Origin: Bombus terrestris
Lineage: Eukaryota > Arthropoda > Insecta > Hymenoptera > Apidae
Assembly (NCBI RefSeq): GCF_910591885.1
Contig: NC_063279.1
Span: 2,294,001-2,358,000, forward strand
Reading direction: 5' to 3'
DNA: 64,000 bases
The translations under genes were made by a program, and so were the position numbers. Numbering within the stretch: the first letter of the stretch is position 1; the number at the start of each line of letters is the position of its first letter. This document shows, piece by piece, positions 23,745 to 35,173 of this stretch. Below the pieces are notes generated by a model. It was not told where the DNA came from and ran no database searches. It saw only the letters and a list, made by a program, of their open reading frames with translations.

Positions 23745-26700
23745 ATGTCGAGGATGAGGACGGGACGATCGCTGTCGAAACCGTTGATCCTAGTTCTGGC
23801 CCTGGCTTTCGTTTCGCCGATCGGTCGGTGCGGCGCTTCGGAAAGCATAATAGGTGAGTTCGCTGTGACAAACGGCGCGGCGGTGTCGCTCGATTCGCGG
23901 GTTCGCGGTAACCATCCGACCGCGATCGCGATCGCGATCGAAAGTCAGTGTAACGAACGCGAACGCGAGGCGGGTCACGCTCTATTAACGGGTTTTAAAG
24001 CCTCTATTCTTAGTCCGTCTCCATTATCTACCGGTCTATTTGCACCGCAAGTGGTCGGGTCGAATCACGACTCGCGGCGAAACAGGTCTCCGAACGTTTG
24101 AGAATGACGGCACAGCCGTCCGTGTTACTCCACGGTAGACGAGAAATTCCACCGATTGCCCGAGACGAGTCGAGTTGCGTAATCGCGCAGGAACGAACGC
24201 CCGCGCGTTTGCCTTGACTTTCGATCGAATCCATCGAAACAGCCTTCTCGTTCGTCCGTCCGTTTCCATCTTCGTTTCGTAGCTGGCTCGAATCGAATCT
24301 CTCTCTTTTTCCTCCTTTCTTTTTCCTCTTCTCTCCGCCGTTCCCTTTCTTTCTCTTTCCATTTCCATTTCCAACCGTCTCGTCCTACGATGCTTCTCGA
24401 AACGCCCGAAAACAGAACGTTCGAAAGAGAGCAACACCGAAGAAAATTCCCATCGCCGTTCATTTTTCACCGATACGCGTTCGCCCGTGAAACGTCTCTC
24501 GCGTTTTCTCGTTTCGTCGTCGCGTTCGCCGCTTTCTCGCGAAACGGAACTAAACGCGCGCGCGGGTGAGAACAAGAGAAACAACCGGCGAAAGGAAAAA
24601 CGAGAGAGAGAAAGAGAAAAAGAGAGAGAGAGAGAGAGAGAGAGGAGAGACCGCGGGGAGGACACTGCCAGTCGGGGAGGGAAGGGGGAAGGGGGTAGGA
24701 GGAGAAAGAGAATGCGAAGGAAACGGACGGCGCGAACGCCAACGCCGCCGCGTTCTTTCTCGCACGCATTCCTGCGCACTTGAGAAAAAACAGAAAGAAA
24801 ACAACCGAAAAGGGAAGAGGAAACGCGTGATTTACCAGCAGGACGGAACGGATTTCACCGCTTTTTTCCCACTTTCCACGGAGTGGAAGTTCGAAGGGAA
24901 GCGCGATGGAGAGCCGCGCGACTAGCAACAGAGCGCGACGTCGAATTATCGCGCGCCGAAATTGAAAGAGCGCGAGACGAATCGAACGAAATGGTATGGA
25001 GACGCGCGGAGACGGAAGACCGGTGCAAGTGTGAAAAGAGCGTAAGAAACGGCGTCGAGAGTCGTGTTCGCGTTGGGAAAGCGCCGTGGAGAACGCGATG
25101 CGCGATCGTCGCTCGCGAATAGATCGCCGTGCGAATCGCGAACAGGTTAGGGGCGCACGATGTTAAAGGAAGGTTGTTTAAAGTGTGCAGGAATATGTGC
25201 GCGAGGAAACCGAGAGGGACGTTGCGACGATGGCTTCGCTGACCTAACACAACGCGGCTGGGGAAAGGCCGGACGAACCGTCGACCTCCCATAGATATTT
25301 GACCTTCGATGCGCGCACGATCGATCCCACTGGATATCGATAGCTGTGTATCACGTAAGTAAGAAAGAACGACGGAGAATCGAGATTCCGATCGACCGCC
25401 ACGACGCGACGCCGAGCGCCGCTCAACGACCGCGATCACCGAGCGCGTCGCTCCGGTACTCGTTTGGTACACAGGCGACGCGAGCGACGAGGAAGCGTGG
25501 AACAACGGCGAAGGTCGATTCTCGAAACGAGCGTCGTTCGATCGCGGTACGATGTGGCGCAGCGCGGCGCGGAGCGGAGCGCAGCGCAACGATCAGACGT
25601 CGGATTTATCGGCGCTCGTAATCGATATCGGGCGACCGCGACGCGTACCGATCGCGTCGCACCGTTCGCATTGTTATTCGCCGTTCACGGCCTTTGCTTG
25701 CAGGAAGCCGAGAAACATGCGACATCGAAGGAGAAGATTTCACCGTGGACAAGATCCCGAATACCAGATGTTTCAACTGTTTGTGCAAGGTAAACGAGGA
25801 CGACGGGGCTCCGCGAAGACAGCGTTCAACCACGCGCGTTACGAGAATCTTGAACGCGATACGACGCCACGTTCGCAATTCGTTCGCGTTTATCCGAACC
25901 TATCGGAATAAGGCAGAAATTCTTCCGAATAAGTGGCGATCGTTGGCGCGAACGCGATGTTAGCGAGACGGCCGGCGAAACGACGACGTCGATGACGACT
26001 ATCTCGGTACGTTCGGTTCGTACTCGATCCGAATGGACCGATAGATGGATCGATCGAGTCTTGGATTCGCGGTCTCGAACGTTACTCTCGTCTGATGCTT
26101 TCATCGGCGATAATCTCCATTATTTTCGAGAGTCTCGACCTTCTCGCTACGAGACCATCCGTGACCCGCGCGTTAAATAGCTTTACGTAATCCAACCGGC
26201 AGATAAACCACAAAGGTTTAATTATAGGCCGCGCGATAAGAGGCGCGAGAAATAATTACGCCGGAGTTGGACGATAATCGCGCGGCTGGAGGCGAAATCT
26301 TGGACCTTGGGCATCGAATCGAATCGCCATGCGATTTTCATCTACCGCTAAACGATCCGCTGTTTCTTCTGTTTCGCAGAATGGTTTCGTCGAGTGTAGG
26401 AAACAGCAGTGCCCCAGCATCGAGGGTTGTTACACGTTGTTGGAACCACGCGAGGAAGAGTGCTGTCACAGGTGTAAAGGTAAGCGGAAACGGATGCGTT
26501 CGACCAGGTCTAATTTCGTTGCACGAGTCGACGTGGCTCGTTCGAGTAGCTGGATCGTGCACGGCTCTCGGAGAAATGGATTCATACAGAGTAAAAGAGA
26601 GAAAGAGCGAGAGAGCGTGTGTGTTTCGACGCGAGTGGAATGTCCGGGGCGGAGCATTGTTCCTAGGGCACAAAGGCGCTTCTGTTCGTCGATACGTCGC

Positions 26701-29149
26701 GTTGATACGCCGATAAACCCGAGCAACTTGGGCATCGCGATCGGCTGTTTACACCGGCAACCGTCGCGTTGCGTTGCTCCACGGACCGACTCTTTGCTCG
26801 ATCGAGGCCAGAGGATTTCTTATCGTCCGTTTCCTCTTCTTCTTCTTCCTCTCCTGCTCTTCTCTCGTCTCCGTTAAATGCGCTCGGCACGAGCCCTGAT
26901 TTTGCCACTGCGAAATTAATCGCACCGTTCTTCGTCGCTTCTTCCCCTTTCGAAAGTTTAATCGGTTCGATCGGCCGAAGGTTGTACGCGGAATGGAGTC
27001 CATCATGAATCCGAGACGGAGTGGACCGAGGAGAACGACCCATGTAGAATCTTCACTTGCAAAGCCGGAGTGATCACGGAGTCTCGACTGCACTGCTATA
27101 CGCCTTGCGCCAATCCTATTCCGGCTGCGGCCGGCCAATGCTGCCCGGTGTGCGCAGGTGAGTACGTCAGCAAGCTGGACGATCGGTGACTGTTCCGTGT
27201 GTTGGACTGCACGCGAGATCGCTTCTTTCGTAGGGTGCAACGTAAACGGACAGCTGGTGACGGCAGACAGATCGGTGACCACCACCGAAGATCCCTGCGT
27301 TACTTGCAGATGCAACGCTGGCGGTCGATTAACGTGCGCGAAACAGGCCTGTCCGGTGCTACATTGTCCCGGCTCCAAGATAGTTCACGATTCCGGAGAA
27401 TGTTGTCCACGTTGCAAAGGTAGGGCAAATTTGTTAGACGGAGCGATACGCGCGGTCCTCTGGTCGATGTTGCCTTGCACGCACGTCTTTGTCAACAGGC
27501 AGTCGAAGATACTTGTCGCCGCCGAAAGGCGCGTGCATGTTGGGAACGGGTATCTACAATTCCGGCAATCAATTCTACCTGGATCAGTGTACGCGATGTA
27601 GCTGCTCCAATTCCACCGTCTCCTGCGTTCGAGAAACCTGCCCGGTACACGACTGTCTGGCCGAACATCAGATCGCTGTTCCCGGTCGTTGCTGTCCCCA
27701 GTGTTCCGAGGTCGAGGAGGTTCGACGATCTTGCACCTACGCTGGCAAAACTTACGGGGCGAGTATTTATTCCGATCGAGAAGTACAGCCATCATCGTTC
27801 GATCGATCCGCTGCTCGTCGTTCACCCAACGCGATCTCGTTCAAAGATTTATTAAAGGTTCTGTTTTGTCCTAGGCAGGATGGCGAAAGTTGGAAGCTTG
27901 ACTCGTGCAAGGCATGCGCCTGCATGCAAGGTAAAGTACGCTGCGCGATGCCGATGTGTCCACCGTTGAATTTGCCCTGCCCTCCAAACTCCAGATTGGA
28001 ACATCCGGAGGGCCAATGCTGTCCTCGTTGCGTGGAAAGTAAGCGCACCGCCACCACCGCCAAGGGTCCACGCGTCGTCGCGATCCTTCACGTCTTTCGC
28101 ACGTTCGTTGTTCGCAGGTGACGGAGTGTGCACCGTTTTCGGGGATCCGCACTATCGTACGTTCGATGGCAAGTTTTATAGCTTCAAGGGATCTTGCAAG
28201 TACCAGCTGGCCAGCGATTGCTCGGGACACACGTTTAGCGTTCGAGTGACGAACGACGCCAGGTCGACCAGGTTCTCCGCATGGACGAAAACGATCGCGA
28301 TCAAGGTGAGCGACGGAGATGTGCGCGCCGATCGATCGATCGAGCTCACTCTCGTCTCGAGTCTCTCTATCCGCGGTGGTGGTCGTAGGTAGGCGACTTG
28401 AAGGTGAATCTCGGGCAGAAGATGCGAGTGAAGGTAAACGGGAAGAAGGTGGAGATACCGTATCGCATGGCGAACCGACTGGACGTGAATCGCACGACGG
28501 ACAGCATAATCGTGAGCACGCAGATCGGAATCAAGGTTCTGTGGGATGGGATCAGTTTCCTCGAAGTATCGGCGCCGACTTCGTACAGGGGACGGCTCTG
28601 TGGTCTTTGCGGCAACTTCAATTCCCTACCAAAGGACGATTTTACCAATCGAAGGGGCAAACTGTTGCAAGATCCTCAACCGTTCGGTCAATCTTGGCTA
28701 GTGGGGGCCAAAAGGAGCTGCGTGAGGCCAAAGCCGAGCGTGAGCCCTGATCGGGCCAAACGTTGCAGAGGACGAAAAGATCACAGGTACGGTGACGTTC
28801 GATCTATCCGTCGTACTCTCTTTGGCTATTTGGATTTTACGCGTCCGACAGTAGCCAGCAAATGTAACAACATGGACGTGTGTCGCGCAGGTTATGCAAC
28901 AGGCTGAGGTCGCAGATCTTTGACGCTTGTCACAAGAAGGTGAACCCGACCATGTACTACAAGGCTTGTCTACAGGACATGTGCGAATGCCCGACCGAGA
29001 ACTGCTACTGCGAATCGTTCACCGCATACGCGCACGAGTGCAAAAGGCTGGGCATTCAATTGCCACACTGGCGAAAATCGACCAGATGTCGAACCGGTTG
29101 GGACCAGTTCTCGGGATCTGGCCCATCTCTCGGTCCACGTTTTCCTTGA
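23745..29149 (+). CDS. cv-2: Crossveinless-2 / BMPER, secreted BMP regulator
   Basis: Ten exons: 23745-23853, 25704-25789, 26380-26479, 26981-27157, 27234-27419, 27499-27758, 27879-28038, 28118-28305, 28389-28786, 28891-29149; 640 aa. Exon 1 encodes a signal peptide (LILVLALAFVSPIGRCG). Exons 2-7 encode five cysteine-rich VWC modules, each closing with a CCPxC-type motif (CCHRCKG, CCPVCAG, CCPRCKG, CCPQC, CCPRC). Exons 8-9 encode a VWD domain with GDPHYRTFDG, which contains the acid-labile GDPH cleavage motif, and CGLCGNFN. Exons 9-10 give a C8-like module (DACHKKVNP, CLQDMCECPTENCYCESF). Family knowledge: Cv-2 binds BMPs through its VWC modules, and heparan sulfate and receptors elsewhere; it tunes BMP signalling, for example in wing crossveins. 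Oddities: an apparent GC donor after exon 6, and no TIL domain visible before the stop. Confidence 0.95.
24602..24650. repeat. (GA)n tract in the first intron of cv-2
   Basis: GA dinucleotide run with a few A interruptions inside the intron 23854-25703. Confidence 0.85.
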
Positions 29150-30250
29150 TCCATGCGTACGTCCCCTCCTTGTCCTTTCTCTCGAGCGTCGAGCTTCGAG
29201 TCTCGAGAAAAAGAGAGAAAGAGAGAGAGAGAGAGAGAAAGAGAGAGAAAGGTGTCCGAGGCGATCGACGTCCCGACCGCGAAGAAACGATCGTTCGCGC
29301 CTCCTCTCCTCTCGGTCTCTGTCCGCGTTTGCCGGATTCGCGAGCGATCGCTCCGCGAAATTCTCAGCTAGTCACCGCGTTTGTTAGCCGCGACGAACCG
29401 ATCGATTCGCACCGCAGACGAGCAAACGCATCGCGCACCATCGTACAACTACTGTACACCCGCGTCCCGTCGACGATCGCCCTCCTTCGTCCTCGCGAGT
29501 ACACGACGTCTTCCTTCCCTCTCCTCATCCGATCGCGAATCCTATCGAGCTCGGACGATTCCGAAGCACCGTGCAGTATTTCGGCCGATGAGCAGGCTCG
29601 CGGCATATCGTCTACGTCCCGGCATTCGTTAAATCCTCGATATTCGTAGATTTAAGCCGACATCGCGTAAAACCGCGATACCACTCCTACTTTCCATCCT
29701 TTCTTTCACGCTACTCCGCCTTCCCTTCTCCTCCTCGTCGTCGTCGTCGTCGTTTCTCTCTTTTCTTCGTATGTATATAAACGTCCACGTTTTTACGATT
29801 AGATGTTCGATCTCGACGAGACGTCGTCGACTGTACATAAATACCCCGGACCAGGCTCGCGAAACAGCGAGTCGATTCTTCGCGGGACGTGTTCCCACCG
29901 CGATTTCTATACCTTTCTTCAATTGTCTCGCGTCTTTATTACCTCCTCTACGTTTTGTTATTACTTTTCTCTCGCATCCTACTCCTACTACTATTTTTCC
30001 TATTCGTCTATGTTACGCGTCCAAATTGTACATAGTTCGAGTATAGACACGTGCGTACGCATACGCGCAGCGACACGTATATGCGTCTACAAGTTCAACT
30101 ATATCGACATAATCGTCAACGTCTCGCGAAAGAGTCGCAAATATACCGGAGATAGTCCAAAGCCTTAGCCAATTTGTATCGACTATAGCATAGAGATGTT
30201 CTGGCACGCATCGAGTACGAACGAAATAAATGAGTTATATTCGTAAACTT
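29150..30250 (+). other. Probable 3' UTR of cv-2 with poly(A) signal
   Basis: Non-coding sequence after the cv-2 stop. It has a GA tract at about 29206-29250, becomes AT-richer and reaches an AATAAA hexamer at 30225-30230, followed by TGAGTTATATTCG. This is the first canonical signal downstream, so transcripts probably end near 30250. Confidence 0.55.
30225..30230 (+). terminator. Polyadenylation hexamer AATAAA for cv-2
   Basis: Canonical AATAAA about 1.1 kb past the stop codon of cv-2, with a T-rich stretch soon after. Confidence 0.5.
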
Positions 30251-33200
30251 GACAACGTTTTCATTGCATACTGTGAGAGAAATGGAAGAAAAACGAGCCC
30301 ACTTACCACGATTCAGGTTCGTATCTTGAGTTCGAGACGCAGTCGAATGTTCGAGGTGAAAATAATACGTAATCGGTAAACATAACCATGTTCACCAACT
30401 GGTCGTTCCCTTCGGAGTTGCCGCGCTGCGCGATCCTTTCATTCAGCAGCTGGCAGCAATGGCGCGCGCGCAGATTCACGTCTTTCGAGGATCGTATCAC
30501 CGTATTTTAAACGAAAACCAATTTCGCGTAAGACAGAATAAAACACACGCGACGAACGGATATCGCGCGTATTTGATACGTGGGTGAGACCCCGATGGGA
30601 ACGTGCGAACGATTTACATCGTTGAAACTCTCGTTAGCCGGGAAAACGATTTAGAAAGCAAAGATCGACGTGCTGTGCGAGACACGATGGTCGAGGACGC
30701 GAAACACAGCGAGGAAATCGTACACCGGTAGTACATCGCGACGCCGAATACGACCGAGGTGCGTATCGTCGTACGAAATATCAACGACGACGAGGTCGAC
30801 AATGACACAACAATGACAAAAACAACACGATCTCGTAATCTTCTGGTAATTTCGACGAGCGAATCGTTTACCGCGTTTCGAACGGTTCAACTTTCGTCGA
30901 TGCTTGTGGCGAGACAAGTGGCGTCTTCTTGCGGACGGCAACATCGACCGAAAGAGCGCGCTGCCATTGCCAGTGCGCGTGTTCCGATTGGTGCAACAGA
31001 TACGCGGTAAGTTCAAACGAAATTTTTCGTATACGCGCAGTGGTTTTCATTGTCAGTATACGTACGAGTAATTTTTCTCATGACACGATTCGAAACTTTT
31101 ATTACGACATTATAAATGCAGAAAACATTTTAAAAATATGTGTGTACGAGCGAACGTGTGTATAGTGTTATACGACGTGTAATCGAGATAAAAGAACAGA
31201 ATTACAACTTCGAGAGTGACCGGAACTACGCGGATTACATTCGCTACATTTCGAATATCCCCGTCCTCTTCTTTTCTCCTTATTAATGTCAATTTTTCGT
31301 ATTCGAACAAACAAATTCGTAAACCTTATCGATTTAACCACTCTACCGACCAACTGTTTCGCTACTTGTGCAAAGATTTCTGGAACGCGGTCGAATCCTA
31401 AGCTTCAAAGATTCGAGCGTTGTTAATTTCAATTTCACGCGCGAAAAAAGACACGTAGCGGTGATCGTCGCGTTAAAATCGAGGTACGCGAATATGTTTG
31501 TTCGTCGCACTGAAAACTGCATAAACGGTACCGTTCTCTATCCCTTAGTTTTAAAATGTAAGTTTATTGAGAACAGCGAACAGAGTGCGAAGGATAAAAG
31601 GGGTATAGAAAAGGAGGTCAGAAGCAGAATCGGAGAGGAAACAGTCAGCTATTATCCCTAACCGAGATAAAGAAAAATCGATAGAAAGACGTCATTTTTT
31701 TTCCTTCTTTTTTCATTGTTTCCTTTTTTTTTGGAGAAAAAACAAGAAAAGAAAGAGAAGGACAAAAAAGAGATAAATCGGCACAACGATTGTGAAATCA
31801 CTGTGTCGCCTCGCTGGAACACCAGCGTCGAGCGAAGCTTACGTATGTATTTAAGTAAATACGTACGCTATCGCAGTCTCGACGAAACAACGAAAACGCA
31901 AGTATGTAAGTACTTACGTCGCTGAGTACCGATACTTATAGGGCGATCGGTCGCTACATTTCTAGTTTCTCCGTTATTTCGGTTTCGAAATATATTTCGC
32001 GAATCGAATTGTTTAAACGCTTCGCTAATCGATGGCTACGGCTCTCGAAATCATCCGACGATTATCTTTGGTTAACGTTCCTTTGACAACAACGTTCGAA
32101 TGTCGCGTAGAGGCTAAAAGAGCGTTACGAAAGGTGTCACGGTACAGTGATGGGAAAAAGTACTATCTCCTTCTCGGCGACGAGCAACGAGAAAGAAGAA
32201 TCGCCATCGCGCTTAGAGCAAATTCTTTGTCGAATTTCATTCCTTTTTTTTTTTGTTGGTCTTTTTTTCTTTTTTTCGTACAAAAATAGATCTCGGGCGT
32301 AGATTACGTAGCCTCGTGCCGGAATATTTAGGACCTCGATGGGACTCGTCGGTAGAATTATCGTAAATGTTCCGAAATCGATCTTGCGGCGTAAAACGAA
32401 TTCGGAACGTAATTTACGCGCGGCTATTTTCGACTTTTCGGTAAATTAAAGGTGAACTTTATCTACGCGGTAGAAGCAGCACGTGCGTCGTTCTATTATT
32501 AATTATACGAACCGTTTGTTCAGGGAATCAAACAATACTCGTTTCCTTAACGAATAAACGAGCGAACCGTGGTAACGCGGCCAATTCAATTAGACAACGA
32601 CAGTGGAATATGGACGAGATTACGTAAAATCGCCCGATTTGCTGATAGAAGCACAAGATTGGATCACCCGCTGAATAAGGGGGCGAGAACTACGTCACGA
32701 TAATTACTTATTTATTGGAACACGCTTAATCAGATGTAATTATTATGTTCGACTTTTTCCAAACTTGTAAACTCGTATCTTTTCGTTGTTGAACGACCAA
32801 GATGATACAGGATTATCCAAGTTTATTGGATGATTTATTATATGATAAGCTATCCAAGTTTCAACGTTTTGACGGATCTAGCTGAACCACTAGCGTATTC
32901 ATCTTTTAACATTTTCAACGATCAAACGATCTGCAAACTCGCGACTTGAGCATCTCGAGCTACAAATATCTGTACCTCCGCGTATAGCAATTCTTGGTAA
33001 ACTAAACTACCTTCGTCATTCGTGCTACGTCGAATGTGACGATAAACGAAAGATCGACCGCGTGGAACGTTCAAGCGCAGCGAAAAGATACGAGTTTTTA
33101 GCGTATACACGTGGTTCTCGGCGAGTGAGCGTCGTCCTCAAGGATGCCAAGTAAAATACCTAAACGGTAGGTATTTCAGCAATTCGTAGTTCGCGCTCCA

Positions 33201-34940
33201 ACTCAAACGCGTCTATTTGTCTCGACGTTCCGTTGTTGTACGATTACACCGTCACTCGACGAGTCGTGAACGCGAAACGAATAGAAAAAAAAAAAAAAGA
33301 AAAAGGGGATGTCCGTTCGAGTTAACGAGTCAGTCAACTCTGTGTATGTGTGTTTACGCGCGGGTGCGCGCATGCATATGTGTGTGTATATCTATCTATC
33401 TACGACAATTACGCGCAGTTAATCGACAAGTAATAATTAATCCTACTATCGAGCGTCGGCGCGTTAACCGACCGAGAAAGAGAAATCGAGGAGGAGAACG
33501 TTTCACGATCTCGAACGATTCTCAGCGAATTCTCGTGTTTCTTCTTGTTCCATGCGACGTTCTACGCGAGATATTCGTCCGTTCCCTTTACGTCGGATCG
33601 TTCTCGTCCTCGATGACGCGAGCCGAAACAAGTTCGATAGAAAAGACGTATATCACTGGAGCGAGGATTTCAGGCACGAGAAGAGTTTCATCAGGGAATA
33701 CCGAGGCGTTGCTCGTTTTATGATCTCGAGCAAAGTCGAAATCGACAAACGAAAGGAAGCAGAGGAGACGAGGTGTGTGTGCTGTCGAGAACAGCTGTTC
33801 ATTGTCTAGAACGGTCTATTCACGTGGCGAACACGTTGCTCGAGGCGCAGAGTCGTTCTTTCGACCAACGACAACGTTCAACGAGCGCGGTGAACGTTGA
33901 AACGGCAGCAAACATCTGACGGACATTGGTTATAAACTAGACAAGAACAACGTCCGATCGAACAGGCAAAACAACCGTGTACTCTTCGCGATCGTTAAAC
34001 GCATCGTCGATCTTTTAGCAGCTCCGACCATGTGTTGTATATGTAACCCGTGTAACAACATCACCGACATTCACCGCGTACCCTCGCGTGGTATGAAATT
34101 AGTTTTACGATCGTAAGTCTTATTACCGATATGGTGGTCATCGAGCACGTTCCTGGCAACGAATTAATAGAATTCGTAAGAAAACACGCGTCAGGTTCGT
34201 GCTCCGACGATATAATTCATTAACAGTAGGAAACAAGAATGATTGTATCGCGTAATAATTCTGCTTCGGCACATGTGTATAAATGTAAGCATGTACCTGT
34301 GTTGTATACGTGTTAGTGTAAACGAGTGCAGATATACGAAACGATAATATGAATCGAATATTTATAACGCTAGGAAATTTCAATTTCAATGGGAGATAAA
34401 ACCGGTGCATGAGAACATTCGAATACTATGTGTAGACGTACTTTAACTACTCGTAAAGATCATAGAGACGAAAATTGTATCTAACGTTAACGAAACGCGA
34501 ATGGAAATTCAATACGTATAACGTTAACAATTTCAGACTATTTTTAGAAGATTATCTATGTAATAATAACCATGATAATATGACAGTAAGAATATAATTC
34601 GTTTGTTCGGTATGCATCGTTCATATATAAATGCGTGTATTTCTTGTGTCTGTGTACGTGTATTTCGGAAGGCAACGGTAGAACATACCGAAGTAAACGT
34701 ATAACGATAACGTACATAGGGCAGGGAAAGGGAGAGAGAAGAACGAGTATCGTAATTAGGAAATATCCTCGATTCTTGGTAAAAGCGCAAGAGGAAGCAC
34801 GATGTTTCCTCAGCGAATGATTGTAGTTTATTTTCCTTCTTTTTCTTACGATCTCAGATTCGTTCGACGAATCCATTATTCACGCCGGTCCTGTAAGTTT
34901 TCACGATACTAACGCGATACGAGCGACCAGACGTCTCAGA
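30251..34940. other. Intergenic region, nothing recognised
   Basis: Mixed to AT-rich sequence between the 3' ends of two convergent genes (cv-2 and PKC). Open frames are all under 170 codons, low in complexity or without similarity I can see. There is a short poly-A/T patch near 31700-31760 and homopolymer A near 33284. I see no tRNA, repeat array or exon chain. Confidence 0.45.
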
Positions 34941-34951
34941 CTACCCCGATC

Positions 34952-34957
34952 TTTATT
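34952..34957 (-). terminator. Possible polyadenylation hexamer for PKC (AATAAA on minus strand)
   Basis: TTTATT on the plus strand, about 220 nt beyond the PKC stop codon at 35174. The distance is plausible; other A-rich sites further left cannot be excluded. Confidence 0.35.
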
Positions 34958-35173
34958 TTAAAGATACAAGATGAAAAGTTTCGGGTTGCATTTGCAACAG
35001 AGAATGATCGAAAAGAGGAAGTGATTGGACGCGAGGAAAAGGACGGAAGGGAGAGAGACATTGAGAGAAGGGAGAAATGACGGTGAAAGCCCTGAGTAGC
35101 AAAGAGTCGGAAGATGAACGTCGAAGGAAATGGAGAGATTAAAACTATCCAGTGACTTAAATATTCTATCGAT

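Noticed and set aside
24036..24779. Minus-strand open frame of 247 codons in the first cv-2 intron
   Set aside because: Driven by the GA/CT tract (Ser-Leu-Phe runs) and inside a well-supported intron.
27489..28121. Single 210-codon exon reading through the cv-2 interval 27759-27878 and past 28038
   Set aside because: VWC5 cysteine spacing requires removal of the 120-nt interval, and GTAAGC at 28039 followed by the acceptor at 28117 joins directly to the VWD domain. Retention of the first interval is kept as a finding, not as the main model.
30251..34940. Possible tRNA, rRNA or microRNA genes in the quiet intergenic stretch
   Set aside because: I found no A/B-box pair with cloverleaf arms and no familiar insect microRNA seed. 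A covariance-model search would be needed to settle it.
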